A DNA stretch of 64,000 bases from Purshia tridentata (taxonomy: Eukaryota > Streptophyta > Magnoliopsida > Rosales > Rosaceae). Shown here in pieces: positions 10,892 to 22,442 of the stretch. The stretch covers positions 62,001-126,000 of the forward strand of contig QANT01001133.1 in NCBI GenBank assembly GCA_003254885.1. The letters run 5' to 3'. The translations under genes and the position numbers were made by a program. The first letter of the stretch is position 1. Every line of letters begins with the position of its first letter. The notes below the pieces were generated by a model, which was given only the letters and a program-made list of their open reading frames with translations, did no database searches and had not been told where the DNA came from.

Positions 10892-13800
10892 TTAATAATC
10901 TCGTCCTTTGTATTGCATTTCCTGTAAAGACACATCCAAAATAACATTCATGAGTAGAGCTTAGAGACCATTCTACAAGAGGTTTGGGATCAAGTCCTGT
11001 CTTCACCGAGGTTTAGGCGATTGTGCCTCCAATGGACCAAAAAACAAAGTTATAGGAATAGCTTTCAAGTGTTTTAACTAAAATTATATTTCTCTTAACA
11101 GGAGTAACCAAAAATATAATTCTTAGACAAGAACATAGAAGTTTGAGATCAAACAAGCTACAATATACCAGAACATCAAGAGAATTGCTTACAGGTTGGT
11201 AGCTTGGCATGTATAAAACTTGTTGCCTAGGGTGGCCAAGAAGCATCTGTTGCCCATACTGCAAAAAAAAAAATGTAATTACTGTCAGGAATTTGCATTT
11301 TGTTATTAACATGTCATACTAACAATTTCCACATGAACTGCAAAGCTAAGTTCAAGAAAGAATCACACCTGAGGCCCATTTGGATGAAAATATCCTTGGG
11401 GTGTTTGCATTGGTGCTACCTGTGGACTAAACATAACCGGCTGGTGTGGAAAAGAGGGTCCAACCTGCAAATTTATAAATTTAGTATTATATTTTAAAAC
11501 TTAATTAATAGCCACAAATAATTGAATGGCTATAGCTACTCATTCTGTTAATTTATTTCTATTTTTCAATAAAATTAGTAAGCCTAATTTAATATTTTCA
11601 ATGATGTTAGTAGATGGTATTCAAACTGTTCTTTTCTTATTTATGTCAACATTTAGTATAAAGGTTATGTCATTAATAGCGTCTACTTGTGATAAAGTAA
11701 GATTTCAGTCTGCAGCATCATAATATCTTATTACAAGAGAATATTACAAGAAAAACATTTTTCCTTCTGAAAACATAACAAGTAAACAGTTCAATTGATA
11801 GTGACCTGGAAGTGACTATGAACAATTAAAGATTGTTTAGCAAACATAAAACTCCATATAGAACCATCCCAACTAAAGTACGTACAAAGTAACTAACAAA
11901 CAGATGGGGAAAGTACAGGAATATATTTAAGTACTTACTCCAATGCCAACATGCATGCCTGGCATATGTGGTACAGTAGGCACATTAGATGGATAATAGA
12001 AGGAACCATCAGACACTGGGGATGGAGGCCTAACAGGTGATTGAGTTGGAACAAAACTCTTTGCATTTGGATTGAGTCTAAATTCCTGATAACATTATTT
12101 AACGAAACAAAAAATGAAAAGAACAGAACAGTTAGAGATGTATCAGTTATACACATTAGAAAAAAGCGCCCTAACTTAGAAAGAAAGCATTTTAAGAATG
12201 ATGACGATGATGATGATGATGACTGTGTGCACTTCAGACATATGATTCATAGAAGAGTTTATCTATGTTGGTGTGTGCTAAATTCATGATCAAGAAATAC
12301 ATAATGCATATCGATCACACCTTAGCATGGGGATTCAAAGTTGATTTTTCAGAGGACAACGAACCCACTGATGAGCTTGGTGATAAACCAGGGGCACAAG
12401 GGGCAGAGGCAGCACCTGCACATTCAGAATTGGAAGATGCAGAACTACCAGGTCGGCCATGAGAATTTACTGTGTGGGTTTGTCCATGTGCTTTGCCAGT
12501 CACTGGACCCTCCAACAATTCACTAGAACTCGACTTCTCATGATCTTTTGATGAAGCATGAGCTGGAGCATAAGAGGAGGCATTTGGGGATAATATCCCT
12601 TTATCAAATCCATCTTTCTTACAATTCAGTGACGGGTGTGAATCTACATTCCATAATCAACAAAATACGCTCACAACTAGAGTAATGATAAAATACTGAA
12701 AGATAAAGCTAAAATTGCATTGAAGCAAGCTTCTCATTTGTCTGTGTGAAGCGGGGGAAAAGGCACAAGATAGAAAAAGGTCAAGCATCACCATGAATAT
12801 TTAAACGGATAAATTCATGGGTGGTCTAACTTTAGATAACTGCACCTAAAATTAACCACCCTCTATGTATGGGAGCAAAAATACATAATCAGGAGAAAAA
12901 GAGCATCAAGGAACAAGAAATGGCACTCACCATCATGTTTTGACTTTTGAATGTCCTCAGCTAGCTGTATTGACAAAACCATAAAACAGAAGCAATGATT
13001 TTAGAGGCCAACCACAACAAACCACACAAGACCCTTTAAAGTTTTTACACATAATAAATATGTTACTATCACTCACCATCTGCTTTTGTACAGATTCAGT
13101 AGCATTCTCTAGCTCTCCAAGTCCACTGAAAAATATAACAGAATTTTTTTATAAGCAAAGAAAACATTTTTGTGTAATCACATTAAAAATTATCATACCT
13201 GCAAGGAAACAATAAATTATTCAGAGTTGGAAAAGAAAAACAAATCAGAAACCTGCTTTCACCAGCTGTACTGGGGAAACTTTTAGAAGCTGAATCTGAT
13301 GCCAGCTGTCTAGCACGGTCATAAGATCCAGAGCAATATAAATCTGGGGCAAAATTTGCTTCAGAACACTCTGCGTAATCCTGCAAAGAGGGAAAGAATG
13401 AGCAGATTCCCTGCATTTCTTAGTAATTGTAAGTAATGACCTACCTAAGAAAACACAGAATGATGCAGAAGCATCTGCTGGGCTTTCCAATATTTAGTAT
13501 TTTTCTAGTAACTTTCTTAGTTGGATTTAGAGCTTACTTTCCTGATTTCATTAGGTCTTTAAGGTAATTTTACCTTATATTTCCTAGCTAAGGTTTATTG
13601 GTTTTCTAGTCAATTGAGGATTATGTTTTCCTATATAAGTTTAAGCTATAAGTTGTAATGGACAGTTTTTGCAGAGTAGTATATTTTTCATTCAGATTCT
13701 AGAGTTTCTCTTGGGTTCCTAAACCCTAGAACTCATCTATCTACGTTCCAACTTTGTTTCTAAAGCTTTATTCTCTCTTTTTCTACTTTTTGTTGCTAGC

Positions 13801-16800
13801 AGTTCTCTCTACTATAAAATTTTGCCCTATTACTGTAGCTAGACAGCAGCCTCTGCTTCTGTCCTGCATCACAGAATGAGGGAAAGGACAAATAGATCCC
13901 CTACTTCAGTAATGACCCGTCCCATAAAAAATACATGCACAGAAGATATTCAAAAATACTTATGCATAGCATATACATAATATTCATACTCAACAACATC
14001 CCCAGCTAAGCAAAATAATCACTAAATACATTAGAAATTAATCCCACCATACTCAGCTAGCTATAAGCCTATGATGACTAAATTCTACATAATGAGATGA
14101 GAATGAAGAAACTACCACAGATGAAGAGCTTGAAGGCACTTGAGCTCCATTGTTTCCCTTTCCAGAAGAATCTCCAAAGGTTTCAGTATTACGAGAATCC
14201 AACAAAATATCTTCATCATCCGCATAACCGCTATCATCAACTGCCTCACCCCGATAAACAGAGGAGTATCTGGTCTCCTCATCAATATCCAAATTTTCTT
14301 GAAGGTGAATACCTCTTTCCTGTAACGTCAGATCAACAAACAAAATATGAGGGGCATGGAAGCATGATCAAGACAAAAAAAAAGAAAAACACAAATTAAA
14401 CTACATCACCAAAGCCTCACCTCTGTCGAATGTAGATCTTGGGTTTCCTCACCCTCAATTTCTCTTGCTATTCTTGTAGCTTCCCTTTCCAACTCTCTTG
14501 TCTGAGGACCTTTCTCGAGTTTAGTAGTATAAAGTTCCTCATCAAATGTGCTTTTTACTCCAAACAATGTTGCATTTGTTTCAAATTGATCCCAGTTCCT
14601 AAAGGGAGAAAAATGAGGAAAATATTGAGCGCTCACAATTGTTCTGTTTCAAAAAATACAGAAATTCTGTGTTTTTCTTTTTGTGATAATAAAATATGCT
14701 TTGAGAATTACACATGGGTCAATTAAATTCCAGATACAAGTTATACAACTTCGATATGCCTTAATACAACCATTTTCAGCGGCTCAAAAATCTTCTTCTA
14801 CCATATTCTATGGTCATATTTCCAAAATCCATGTTTAAAATAGAATCTTCTTAAGAAATATTTCAATACCTTTAATGAAACCTCCCTACTTTAAACCATA
14901 TCAATCACTCTACTTAGTGAACTGATTGGTCTATCTACTTTGTTCACTTCTCTCCATCTACAACATCCACTTTTCCAGGAAACTAAATCATCAATGAATT
15001 TTGGCAACATAAGTAAACCAGGGATGTATCAAAAATCCTCTTATACATATTCTAAGGCCATTATATTTCCTAAATCCATGTTCAAAATATAATTGTCTTC
15101 AGCAATATTTCAATACCTTTAATGCAGCCTCCCTCCTTAAAACATATCACTCACTCTAACTAGTGAATTGATTGGTCTATCTACTTTGTTCACTTCTCTC
15201 TGTCTACATCGTCCACTTTTTTCGGGAAACTAAATCATCAATGAATTTTGGCAACATACATAAACCATAGGTACATCCCCGCTTAAGGACCCCACCCTAC
15301 CAAGAAATTCCAGCACCATGCGGGTAGAAAAAAGTGTGCATCTATTCAGAAAATGGATAATAAAATGCCTAGACTTCACATACTTACTCTGGATTCCATC
15401 ACCATACTTTAAATCACTGAACTATTGCCCATGCCTGTACAATCACTTAAACTAGATATTCATGAATAATAACTCAAAAGATCTCTCTGTGGCTCAATTT
15501 CCTTTATAGCATAACTAAACAAAAATAACCGGATAGGATTCTGGCATGATCTCGTCTTAGATATTAAAAACAAATAGATAAAATTAATGTAAAATATTAA
15601 ATATTATGTATTAAAACAATAAAATAAAGGGTCACCAACAGAAAAAATATCATCCAAAAGGCACCCTATTCAAGTAGAGAAGCTATTTGAACAGTAGAAC
15701 AATTACCAAGATATTTGGGGTAAAAAAGTTACTGTAACAACCTATTCCAAGGTCCATCAAATATGTTTTCCAATTCAGGACATCGTGGATCATCTTCATC
15801 AGGGACCCACGGTTCCAGCTCTCTCTCCATCTCAGCACGACGGGATTGTGATATGAAGGAATCTAGCATAAGTTCCTGATGTTTTTCATGCTGGACCTCA
15901 TTTAACAATTCATCCCTAGTTATTGAGACATCCTGTCACCATTCATTTAAAAATACAATTAGATCACGAGTGGTCAGAGAAACAGAATATATAATTAGCT
16001 GCTTAATCTACCACAGCATCTAATTCTTCATAACCAGAACATCCATGTCAGTCTACTAGCTAACACTTAAAATAGACTACTTATCAAAGGGAGGGAACCA
16101 ATCGCTTGCCATTAATTTTCACTCAGCACAGCACAACGATAAAAATATCAATAGTAAAAATAATAGTTTACTTGGGTCAGATAATATCATTGCATAGGAA
16201 ATGCAGAACCTTTGCTATAACTTGCACAAGTTCTTTGGCAGGTATAATAAGTGTCTTTGACGGAGCCTTGCTAACTGACTCTGCCATAGACTTCTGCCCT
16301 CGTGCAGAACCATCCTTTGTCATGCGAGCCATTTTCAAGATGATTCCTAAAAATGACAAGCAAGTGAATGTGATAAATGCTATTAACCAAATAAAGAATT
16401 GCATGGAGCAAGAACGTCAGAAACAAATAGCAATTTATAACAATAGTGACAAATGCATGATCTCTCAACAAATCAACATATGCTAGTGTAGAGAGCATAG
16501 TTTCTTTAAGAAACCGAAAATAAAATCCATTATCAAGTGGATTCCTGAAAGTGGCAACAATTGAATGTTGATGAATGCAATTAACTGCATATAAAATTTC
16601 AAGGGGCAAGAATGTGAGAAACAAATAGCAATTTACAACACCAGTGACCCATGCATGATCCCTCACCAAACCAAACCAAAACACATGCTAGTGTAAAAAT
16701 TATAGTCTCTTTAAGAAAACCAAAATCAATATAAACAAGGAAAAAAGAAGAAACTTAACACCAAAACAGTACATACCAAAATCTTTTTCAGCGTTTGTTG

Positions 16801-17138
16801 CATGAAATATTCCAGAGTACATGGATCCATTTTTCACCTGGACTTCCACTTGATGCCCAATAAGACATGTGGTTAAATATACTAATCGATCACGTGAAGG
16901 ACTCTCATTGTTACCAGCTTTGCTTCCTGTTTGAACATGTATACAGTTAGAAAAGGCAAGAATGCAATATCAAGAACTAATTATATCCAAGAGTTTCACC
17001 AGTATTTGTTAATCTGCTGTGGTTTGCTTTTCCAGCCTGTGACTTATTCTCCACCCTAGAACCCCCTTCTCTTTCCCCTCTTCGACGGCCAAAACCATTA
17101 GCAGAAGACTTATTATGGGCAGCTTGTTGCATATTCAT
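10892..17138 (-). CDS. CID4: Ataxin-2-like PABP-interacting protein (CID3/CID4 type)
   Basis: Plant ataxin-2 homologue, a cytoplasmic RNA-associated protein that binds the C-terminal domain of poly(A)-binding protein. Fourteen exons read in phase: 17138-17000, 16926-16777, 16346-16210, 15932-15742, 14598-14421, 14319-14116, 13380-13253, 13125-13077, 12964-12931, 12643-12321, 12085-11939, 11464-11369, 11258-11193, 10921-10892 (623 residues). The start MNMQQAAHNK is preceded in frame by a stop seven codons up. The ataxin-2 Sm-like domain spans about 57-105 (RDRLVYLTTCLIGHQVEVQV, KDFGIILKMA). The LsmAD domain lies at about 206-262 (NWDQFETNATLFGVKSTFDE, EREATRIAREIEGEE). The PAM2 motif is at 515-524 (LNPNAKSFVP). 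The C-terminus ends YKGRDY on a 30-base last exon. A 5'UTR intron is inferred from an acceptor just upstream of the start. Several introns are enlarged by duplications and a solo LTR. CID3 versus CID4 is not settled. Confidence 0.95.
12200..12223. repeat. (GAT)n microsatellite in CID4 intron 10
   Basis: Six GAT/GAC-type units between coding exons 10 and 11 of CID4. Confidence 0.75.
13461..13871. mobile_element. Solo LTR in CID4 intron 6, with 5-bp target duplication
   Basis: A 411-bp unit begins TGATGCAG and ends CTGCATCA, so its ends form an 8-bp perfect inverted repeat with the canonical TG...CA. It is flanked on both sides by the direct repeat CAGAA (13456-13460 and 13872-13876). A TATA-like CCTATATAAG lies near 13631. 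No internal retroelement region is present, so this is the usual product of recombination between two LTRs. The intact target duplication suggests moderate or young age. The family (Copia or Gypsy) cannot be told without a library comparison. Confidence 0.82.
14784..15275. repeat. ~245-bp tandem duplication in CID4 intron 4
   Basis: Copy 1 (about 14784-15024) and copy 2 (about 15025-15275) share long blocks such as ATTTCAATACCTTTAATG, TTGGTCTATCTACTTTGTTC and AACTAAATCATCAATGAATT. Identity is about 85% by eye, so the duplication is older than the NF-YA leader one. It lies wholly within the intron between coding exons 4 and 5. Confidence 0.88.
16327..16733. repeat. ~205-bp tandem duplication across CID4 intron 2 / exon 3 acceptor
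   Basis: Copy A (about 16327-16524) spans the first ~20 bases of exon 3, its splice acceptor and the adjoining intron. Copy B (about 16527-16733) repeats all of this further upstream in the intron. Shared blocks include GAAACAAATAGCAATTTA, GCTAGTGTA and TCTTTAAGAAA. On the coding strand the true border is TTTAG/GAATCATCTTGAAAATGG and the duplicate is TTCAG/GAATCCACTTGATAATGG. The second copy therefore carries an intact-looking alternative acceptor about 200 bases upstream. Confidence 0.88.
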
Positions 17139-17155
17139 CCTCAGTAGCAGCCTCT

Positions 17156-18276
17156 AACCTATGAAAAAGAACTTGGGGTCATATTAAGTCATGCTACTAC
17201 AATTAACAAATCAGATGAGTGATATATCTACCAAAAAGTAAATACTGAAGAACAGGAGTGAGGAAGATGTAGCCGATTTGCTAAAATATAATCAAAATCT
17301 ACAAAAGCATGATCTCCATGGCTCTATTATTATTAATATTTTGAAAAGAAGATCTCCATGGCTCTAAATAGTAAATAGCATGAACTGATAAAACAACATG
17401 AATTTTCTGGCAAATTCTATCAAAATACAGCAATAAAATGCTAAAACATGAGGAATTGATTGTCCTGCCAAAAAATTCCATGTAATTACTCAAATTCATA
17501 CAAAACAGATGAGACACACACAAAATTGCAGGCAAGTAAGGTTAATATAGAAAATCAACGCACAATTTTCAGAAACTTTCTTTAAACTGATGCAGTATTT
17601 AATTAAGCAAAGTAACATTAACATTTTAAGTCGGACGACTTAAGCACGCTTCTTTTCGAAAAATCTCTAATCCTATTACAGAAAAGACAAAAAGAATTAA
17701 AAGAAATGTTATTAAACTGTGTACAAAACCAAATATATTAATACTTGAGTTTCCATGAAGGTGGGGGGAAGTGTAAAAGAGAGGCAAATTGGGATCAGAA
17801 AGTAAGCTTTGAAGAGATATATTTAAGTATGGAAGCAGAAAGAATATGACAGGCAATATAACATGCTCCAATCTTAGATTTTGCATTCATAAAAAAACCC
17901 AATATTTGCTTTATCTAAACATAATAATAATTCAGCCAAAATGCATGAAAATTTTGCTCCTTTTTCATATATATTCCTCCGTTTTATCAACAACCAACAA
18001 CAGTATAAAATGCAACAATAATGCAAACCAATACAAAATTAAGTGTTACAGATGTGAAATTGAAAATATGATCCTGACCTTAATAAGCTTAATCAAGCCT
18101 ATAATTTACTCTGAGGCTGCTTCCGAGTTGTAGGAGAAGCTATGGGGGGTTGAACTCAGAGTGTTGTTAGGTTTGATTTGGATTAGGGTTTGGTTTGGGG
18201 TTGGGCGAACGAGCAAAGCTGAATATCAGAGCGCGAATCACGAGCTAATGAGAGACAGAGGAGAGAGAGAGAGGGG

Positions 18277-18307
<31 letters not shown>

Positions 18308-18400
18308 GGTGGTGATCGAATGCAAGCAAAAGCGAGAGAAACGAGAGAGTTTGAGATTTTGAAGAAGAAGGTATGAAATAGAAACGAACGAGACCGCTGT
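17156..18400 (-). other. CID4 5'UTR intron and leader region (inferred)
   Basis: An acceptor TTAG lies about 17 bases upstream of the CID4 start. A matching donor (CAGA/GTAAAT) sits at about 18109, so the leader is probably split by a ~950-base intron. The 5' part (18250-18310) is a GA-rich tract, seen as CT on the transcribed strand, typical of plant leaders. Transcript borders are inferred. Confidence 0.5.
18255..18310. repeat. (GA)n-rich low-complexity tract
   Basis: Imperfect GAGAGA run with GGG and AAA interruptions, seen directly, in the presumed CID4 leader. Confidence 0.85.
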
Positions 18401-18470
18401 AAAATGCGCGTAGGTGTGAGTGTTCCCCTCTGATCGGGTCTATGATAAAATAGTAGACATCATCAACCAA

Positions 18471-19929
18471 CCTAGTAGTCTTACCTTTTCGAAAGTTGGG
18501 GCATTGATGAATTACTTTCCCCTTCCTTTTCTTTCTTTTAAGATTGACAAATTGAAAAAAAAAATTGTATATATATACAAATTTTACGGTGTCAAGATGT
18601 ACTATAGCATCTAATTAAATCGTGTCAGCACTTTGTTGACATCTACAAATTTTGATATATGTACACTCATCACGTAACATGTGAACGAGTTATAAATCTT
18701 CTTAAAATAATAATTTTTTGGGTGAATTCATAATACATCAACATAGCATGTGATGTTAAAGAGTGTTTGAGAGTAGACAAATGAGATACCCGATTTGAGC
18801 TCCAAAATGTTGAAGGTTGAAAAGTATATGGATCATTTATATACTTATATTCTATGTTAAGCCTAAATAATGTACACAAAGATTATAAGCCTTAAATGAA
18901 ATAATTTTTACTATAAGCACAACATCCACACAAAAAATATAAATAGAGGTTCCAAGCTAGTTTGATCATTATTTGGGTGCCATAATCAGGTTTTGGATGT
19001 AGTTGGTTAATTAGAGAGGTTGATTATTAATTTTTCTCATCAAGATGCATTAATGTGAGTTTCCAATTTCATTAAATTACTATTAATCATCCTTCACAAA
19101 GAGAATTTCATGCCACAGAATATTAACAAAATATGTATATATTCAAAAATAAAAATGGAGCGTATATATGGGAAGATAAACTGATCACATCATCATACTT
19201 CACAATTCAAATGAGGCATCATGCAAAGGTATGATAGAGAATTGACCACATCAACACTGTCTCAATCTGCAAATTGTGAACTATACTGCATTTGAGATCC
19301 ATTTGATTTCTATTGAAAACTTGAAACACTAACCACATTTTACAGAATAAACAAACCCTTTTTACAGATCAGGAATCTATATGGATGCTTTGAAAACTAG
19401 GAACCCAAAAACAAGAACAACATGATGACAAAAGCCAGGCATCCAACAACCACTTCCACAGCCTCTCACAAAGACCAAGTCAGTTAGCCAGTTAGGGACC
19501 CTGCAGGGGACAAGAAAAGCAAGAAATACTGTTAATGTCTTCTTCTTTTTGGTCTACTTATTCACCAGATTATTCATAGCCTACCCAAAAGGTCTGATAT
19601 ATTGCATAGACAATGTGTGGCCTGGTTGTAGAAAATTGCTCTGAAAATAAAAATGCCAAGGAAGACAATTAAGATCATGATTTCAACCAAAAACAGTGTT
19701 GAATCTTGATCTCTTCTTACAGGTAGGGAAGGGGCTGGCCAATTTGGCAAAGTAAATAACACCACCATCATATTAGTATTATGATAGTTAGGTATGGACA
19801 AAGGAAATGCTATCAATGGCATAATAAGTAGTTTGATGGGTAAAGAGAATGTGTCAGCCAGTGCATTTTCTTGGACAATTGGAGAAGAAAAAATGGAAGC
19901 AAGATCACATACCACTAAAAAATATAGAG
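18471..19929. other. Spacer between CID4 promoter and PDAT pseudogene
   Basis: AT-rich DNA with no supportable exon. An open frame on the minus strand at 19574-20035 overlaps the tail of the PDAT pseudogene and continues into what looks like former 3'UTR or random sequence. Confidence 0.5.
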
Positions 19930-21100
19930 GTAGGTTGATCTTATCAAACCATTTGTCATATAATAATGTCAAAGTAAATATTTCCGGAATTAATAGATAA
20001 CTTGTAAATATAAGCTCTTTCAGTTGGTATGCCAACTCTATAAAGAGAAACTATTTCCATATTCGGGGCATTTGGTAATCTACAAAACCAGACTACTAGA
20101 GTGAGAGATCGATGATGAGCAGTTTTATTGTTCAAGTAGCTGTTGAACAAAAAAGAACCAGCCAAGGAGCTTGAACTCAGAAAAAGATTATAAAATAAAA
20201 GGGATTGCATTTTATCACCAGTAAAAGCAGACTACAGAAATCCTTGGTTCACACAGAATGCATACCACAGATAGAAACCTCACTTCATCTCTAAAGGGCT
20301 TGACCAAAAATTTGAGGATCTTTATTTTCAAAAGAAGGAGCTGATAAGAATTTCATAACTACGCATCTTACAAGACAGAACTCATTTTTCTAAATCTGAA
20401 TTAGACACTCATATGAATACATGTCAATACATCTTACCTGAAAGTCAATTCTTTCAAACTCATATGTCTCTGCTACATTTTTCCCAAATGATGTAATTCT
20501 TCCATAATTAGAACATTTGAATTGAGAAACAGGACTTCCTGCCCCATTATCACTTGCAAAATGGGAATGATGGGTTTTGTTCTTTTTCTTCCTAGGAACA
20601 TAGCCTTCTTCAGGAGACCAATCAAGACCAACCAATTTGGTGTCCCCACCTTTTGGTATCATTATTTGTAGGCTTATACATTTTGACTTGAACTTAATCA
20701 TGCTACTTCCTCCTTTACTTCATATTCAGACATACAATCAATGCCAACCAAAAATTGTAGTTTCTCACTTCTCATGGACTGTTCAATGCCTTAATATTCA
20801 AAGGCCAAACATGAATCTTAGTTTTTATCTGTGAACAAAGATGCTTCCAAGTCCCAAACATAATGCAATCTTGGAGGTTGTTAAAAATAAGGCACTTTAC
20901 GAAGTTGGTGTGCCTTTATATGCTTACATCACCAATCTGGTTCTCTCCCACCACCCATTGAGGTTGGTGCCTCAACCCACTTCATGAAGTGCAGCAACCA
21001 GCAAGTATAAGGCACCCATTGAATGTGGAATTGCAACTGCCCTCTTCCCACCATTAGTAGCAACCAACTTAGTGTTTGGTCTTGTACCTGTTTAATGAGT
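19930..21100 (-). pseudogene. Decayed PDAT (phospholipid:diacylglycerol acyltransferase) copy
   Basis: Remnants of a PDAT1-like gene, in the correct order on the minus strand. PDAT makes triacylglycerol in the ER by acyl transfer from phospholipids. Seen: LVATNGGKRAVAIPHSMGAL with the lipase-type Ser motif HSMG (about 21090-21000); HFMKWVEAPTSMGGG and EPDW in another frame (about 21010-20945); MIPKGGDTKLVGLDWSPEEG to YGRITSFGKNVAE and ERIDF (20664-20439) followed by an intact-looking donor; LPNAPNMEIVSLY and VGIPTERAYIYKL (about 20085-20005) after an acceptor-like TTGTAG; and a trace of the C-terminus, KWFDKINLPL. Frames shift between pieces. The exons between ERIDF and LPNAP are missing, as is nearly all sequence after IYKL, including the DGDETVP and GAHVDIM regions with the Asp and His of the triad. 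Retained splice borders indicate a genomic, not retroposed, duplicate. It is certainly non-functional as an acyltransferase. Confidence 0.88.
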
Positions 21101-21247
21101 TTCAAATACCATCACAAAGGCTACTAATTCGTAACATACTTCAATGCATAGTAAGTGAGAATTTACAGATTTGATACAATTTAGAGCAAGAAGAATTAGT
21201 AAATAAGTCTGTCCAGTCATATGCAGCTATAGCCTATATGCATGTTT

Positions 21248-21248
<1 letters not shown>

Positions 21249-21322
<74 letters not shown>
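21249..21322. repeat. 74-base poly-T run next to an ambiguous base (N at 21343)
   Basis: An uninterrupted T homopolymer of about 74 bases, followed 20 bases later by the only N in the window. Such a run is far beyond the usual plant mononucleotide repeat. The adjoining N suggests a low-quality or gap-joined assembly point, so the true length is doubtful. Confidence 0.9.
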
Positions 21323-21327
<5 letters not shown>

Positions 21328-21404
21328 TGTTCTTTAATAGAGNTCAATTTTAGGCAGCTGAATTTTGATCTATGTCTCAATTAGTCAATTTGGTACCCAA
21401 ACTA

Positions 21405-21590
21405 GTTTGTCTGCCAATGAGCATTTGGTTTAGTGGCATCCAATCTCCCCTTTGTGAGAGGTCTTAAGTTCAAATCTCATGGAGTATTTGAACTATGTTT
21501 TTCTATCTAATAAGGTACTAAATCATAATTTTGTCAGCCAAATTAGAGTTTTTGTACCATATTGAAACACAGGTCAATGCAGGTACTTCA
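21405..21590 (+). mobile_element. Possible SINE-like fragment with tRNA-type A and B boxes
   Basis: TTTGGTTTAGTGGCATCC resembles an A box and, about 30 bases on, GTCTTAAGTTCAAATCTC resembles a B box, the arrangement at the head of tRNA-derived plant SINEs. Flanking stretches GTACCCAAACTAGTTTGTC and CCAAATTAGAGTTTTTGTAC are loosely inverse to each other. No clear 3' A tail or target duplication was found. Confidence 0.35.
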
Positions 21591-22442
21591 TGTTTGTTTC
21601 ATCATAAGTTCATAACCAATGTGGGTCATAACTCATAAGTGAGCACTAGACTGAGCTTTCTTTTGGGCTGTTTAATCAATGGTCCACTTTAATACTTTGG
21701 GCTGTTAAAACTTGGTAAGGCTTGTGGGCTTGTTGACTGTGACAGTGACACTTCATGCTCCCTATACCTTAAACAGGTCTACTTTTTGGCCATTAATCAA
21801 ACATAACAAGCACTGCTACTTGTTAATTAATTATAAAAAAAGCTGCATTATTAGCAACCAACATTCGCTAAATCATAAGTAGCGCTTGCAATTACAAACA
21901 CAGCCCTATGCTTGATTGCTTTATGGCAAAATTAATTAATACATGTTTGTAATGCAAAAGAAAAAAGCGCACTCTTTCTAGCTTGTGCTTTTTAGGACTG
22001 CATGGAATGCCTTGGTACTATATATTGGGGGAGCTTTTTCCATCTGCATTATGATCTCACATTCTCAACTCTCTCACACCATGCAAGCAAAGCATATGAT
22101 GCTACAATGTTTCCATTTAAATCCACAAAATATTGGAATGAGATTCTTTGCTCAAATTTTTTTTTAATCTTGTGTTTATATTAAAAATTATGTCATTTTA
22201 AAATTTAAAAACTAAGCGTTTTATGTTTAGAAATTAATGTTGGAAATTTATATTGAAAAGACAATTACACAAAAATCTTAAACAATTGACATAATTTTAT
22301 ACATAAATACAAAAAATGTTGGGTGACATCTTAACACATTCATCTTAAAGTGATGTTACCATACTCTAATTACTATAAGTGTGTAATTTCTAAAAGTATT
22401 GTTTAAAGTTTAGAATGTTTGATAGAGCAAATGATAATAATT

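Noticed and set aside
16271-16684. 137-residue open frame on the minus strand inside CID4
   Set aside because: It is intron 2 plus part of exon 3; its internal repeat is the tandem duplication described, not a separate gene.
19574-20035. 153-residue open frame on the minus strand
   Set aside because: Only KWFDKINLPL resembles anything (PDAT tail). The rest is non-coding sequence, so it is treated as part of the pseudogene's end.
21249-21600. Poly-T run as the inverted A tail of a retroposed PDAT copy
   Set aside because: The PDAT remnant keeps intron borders and lies on the other side in the wrong orientation for such a tail.
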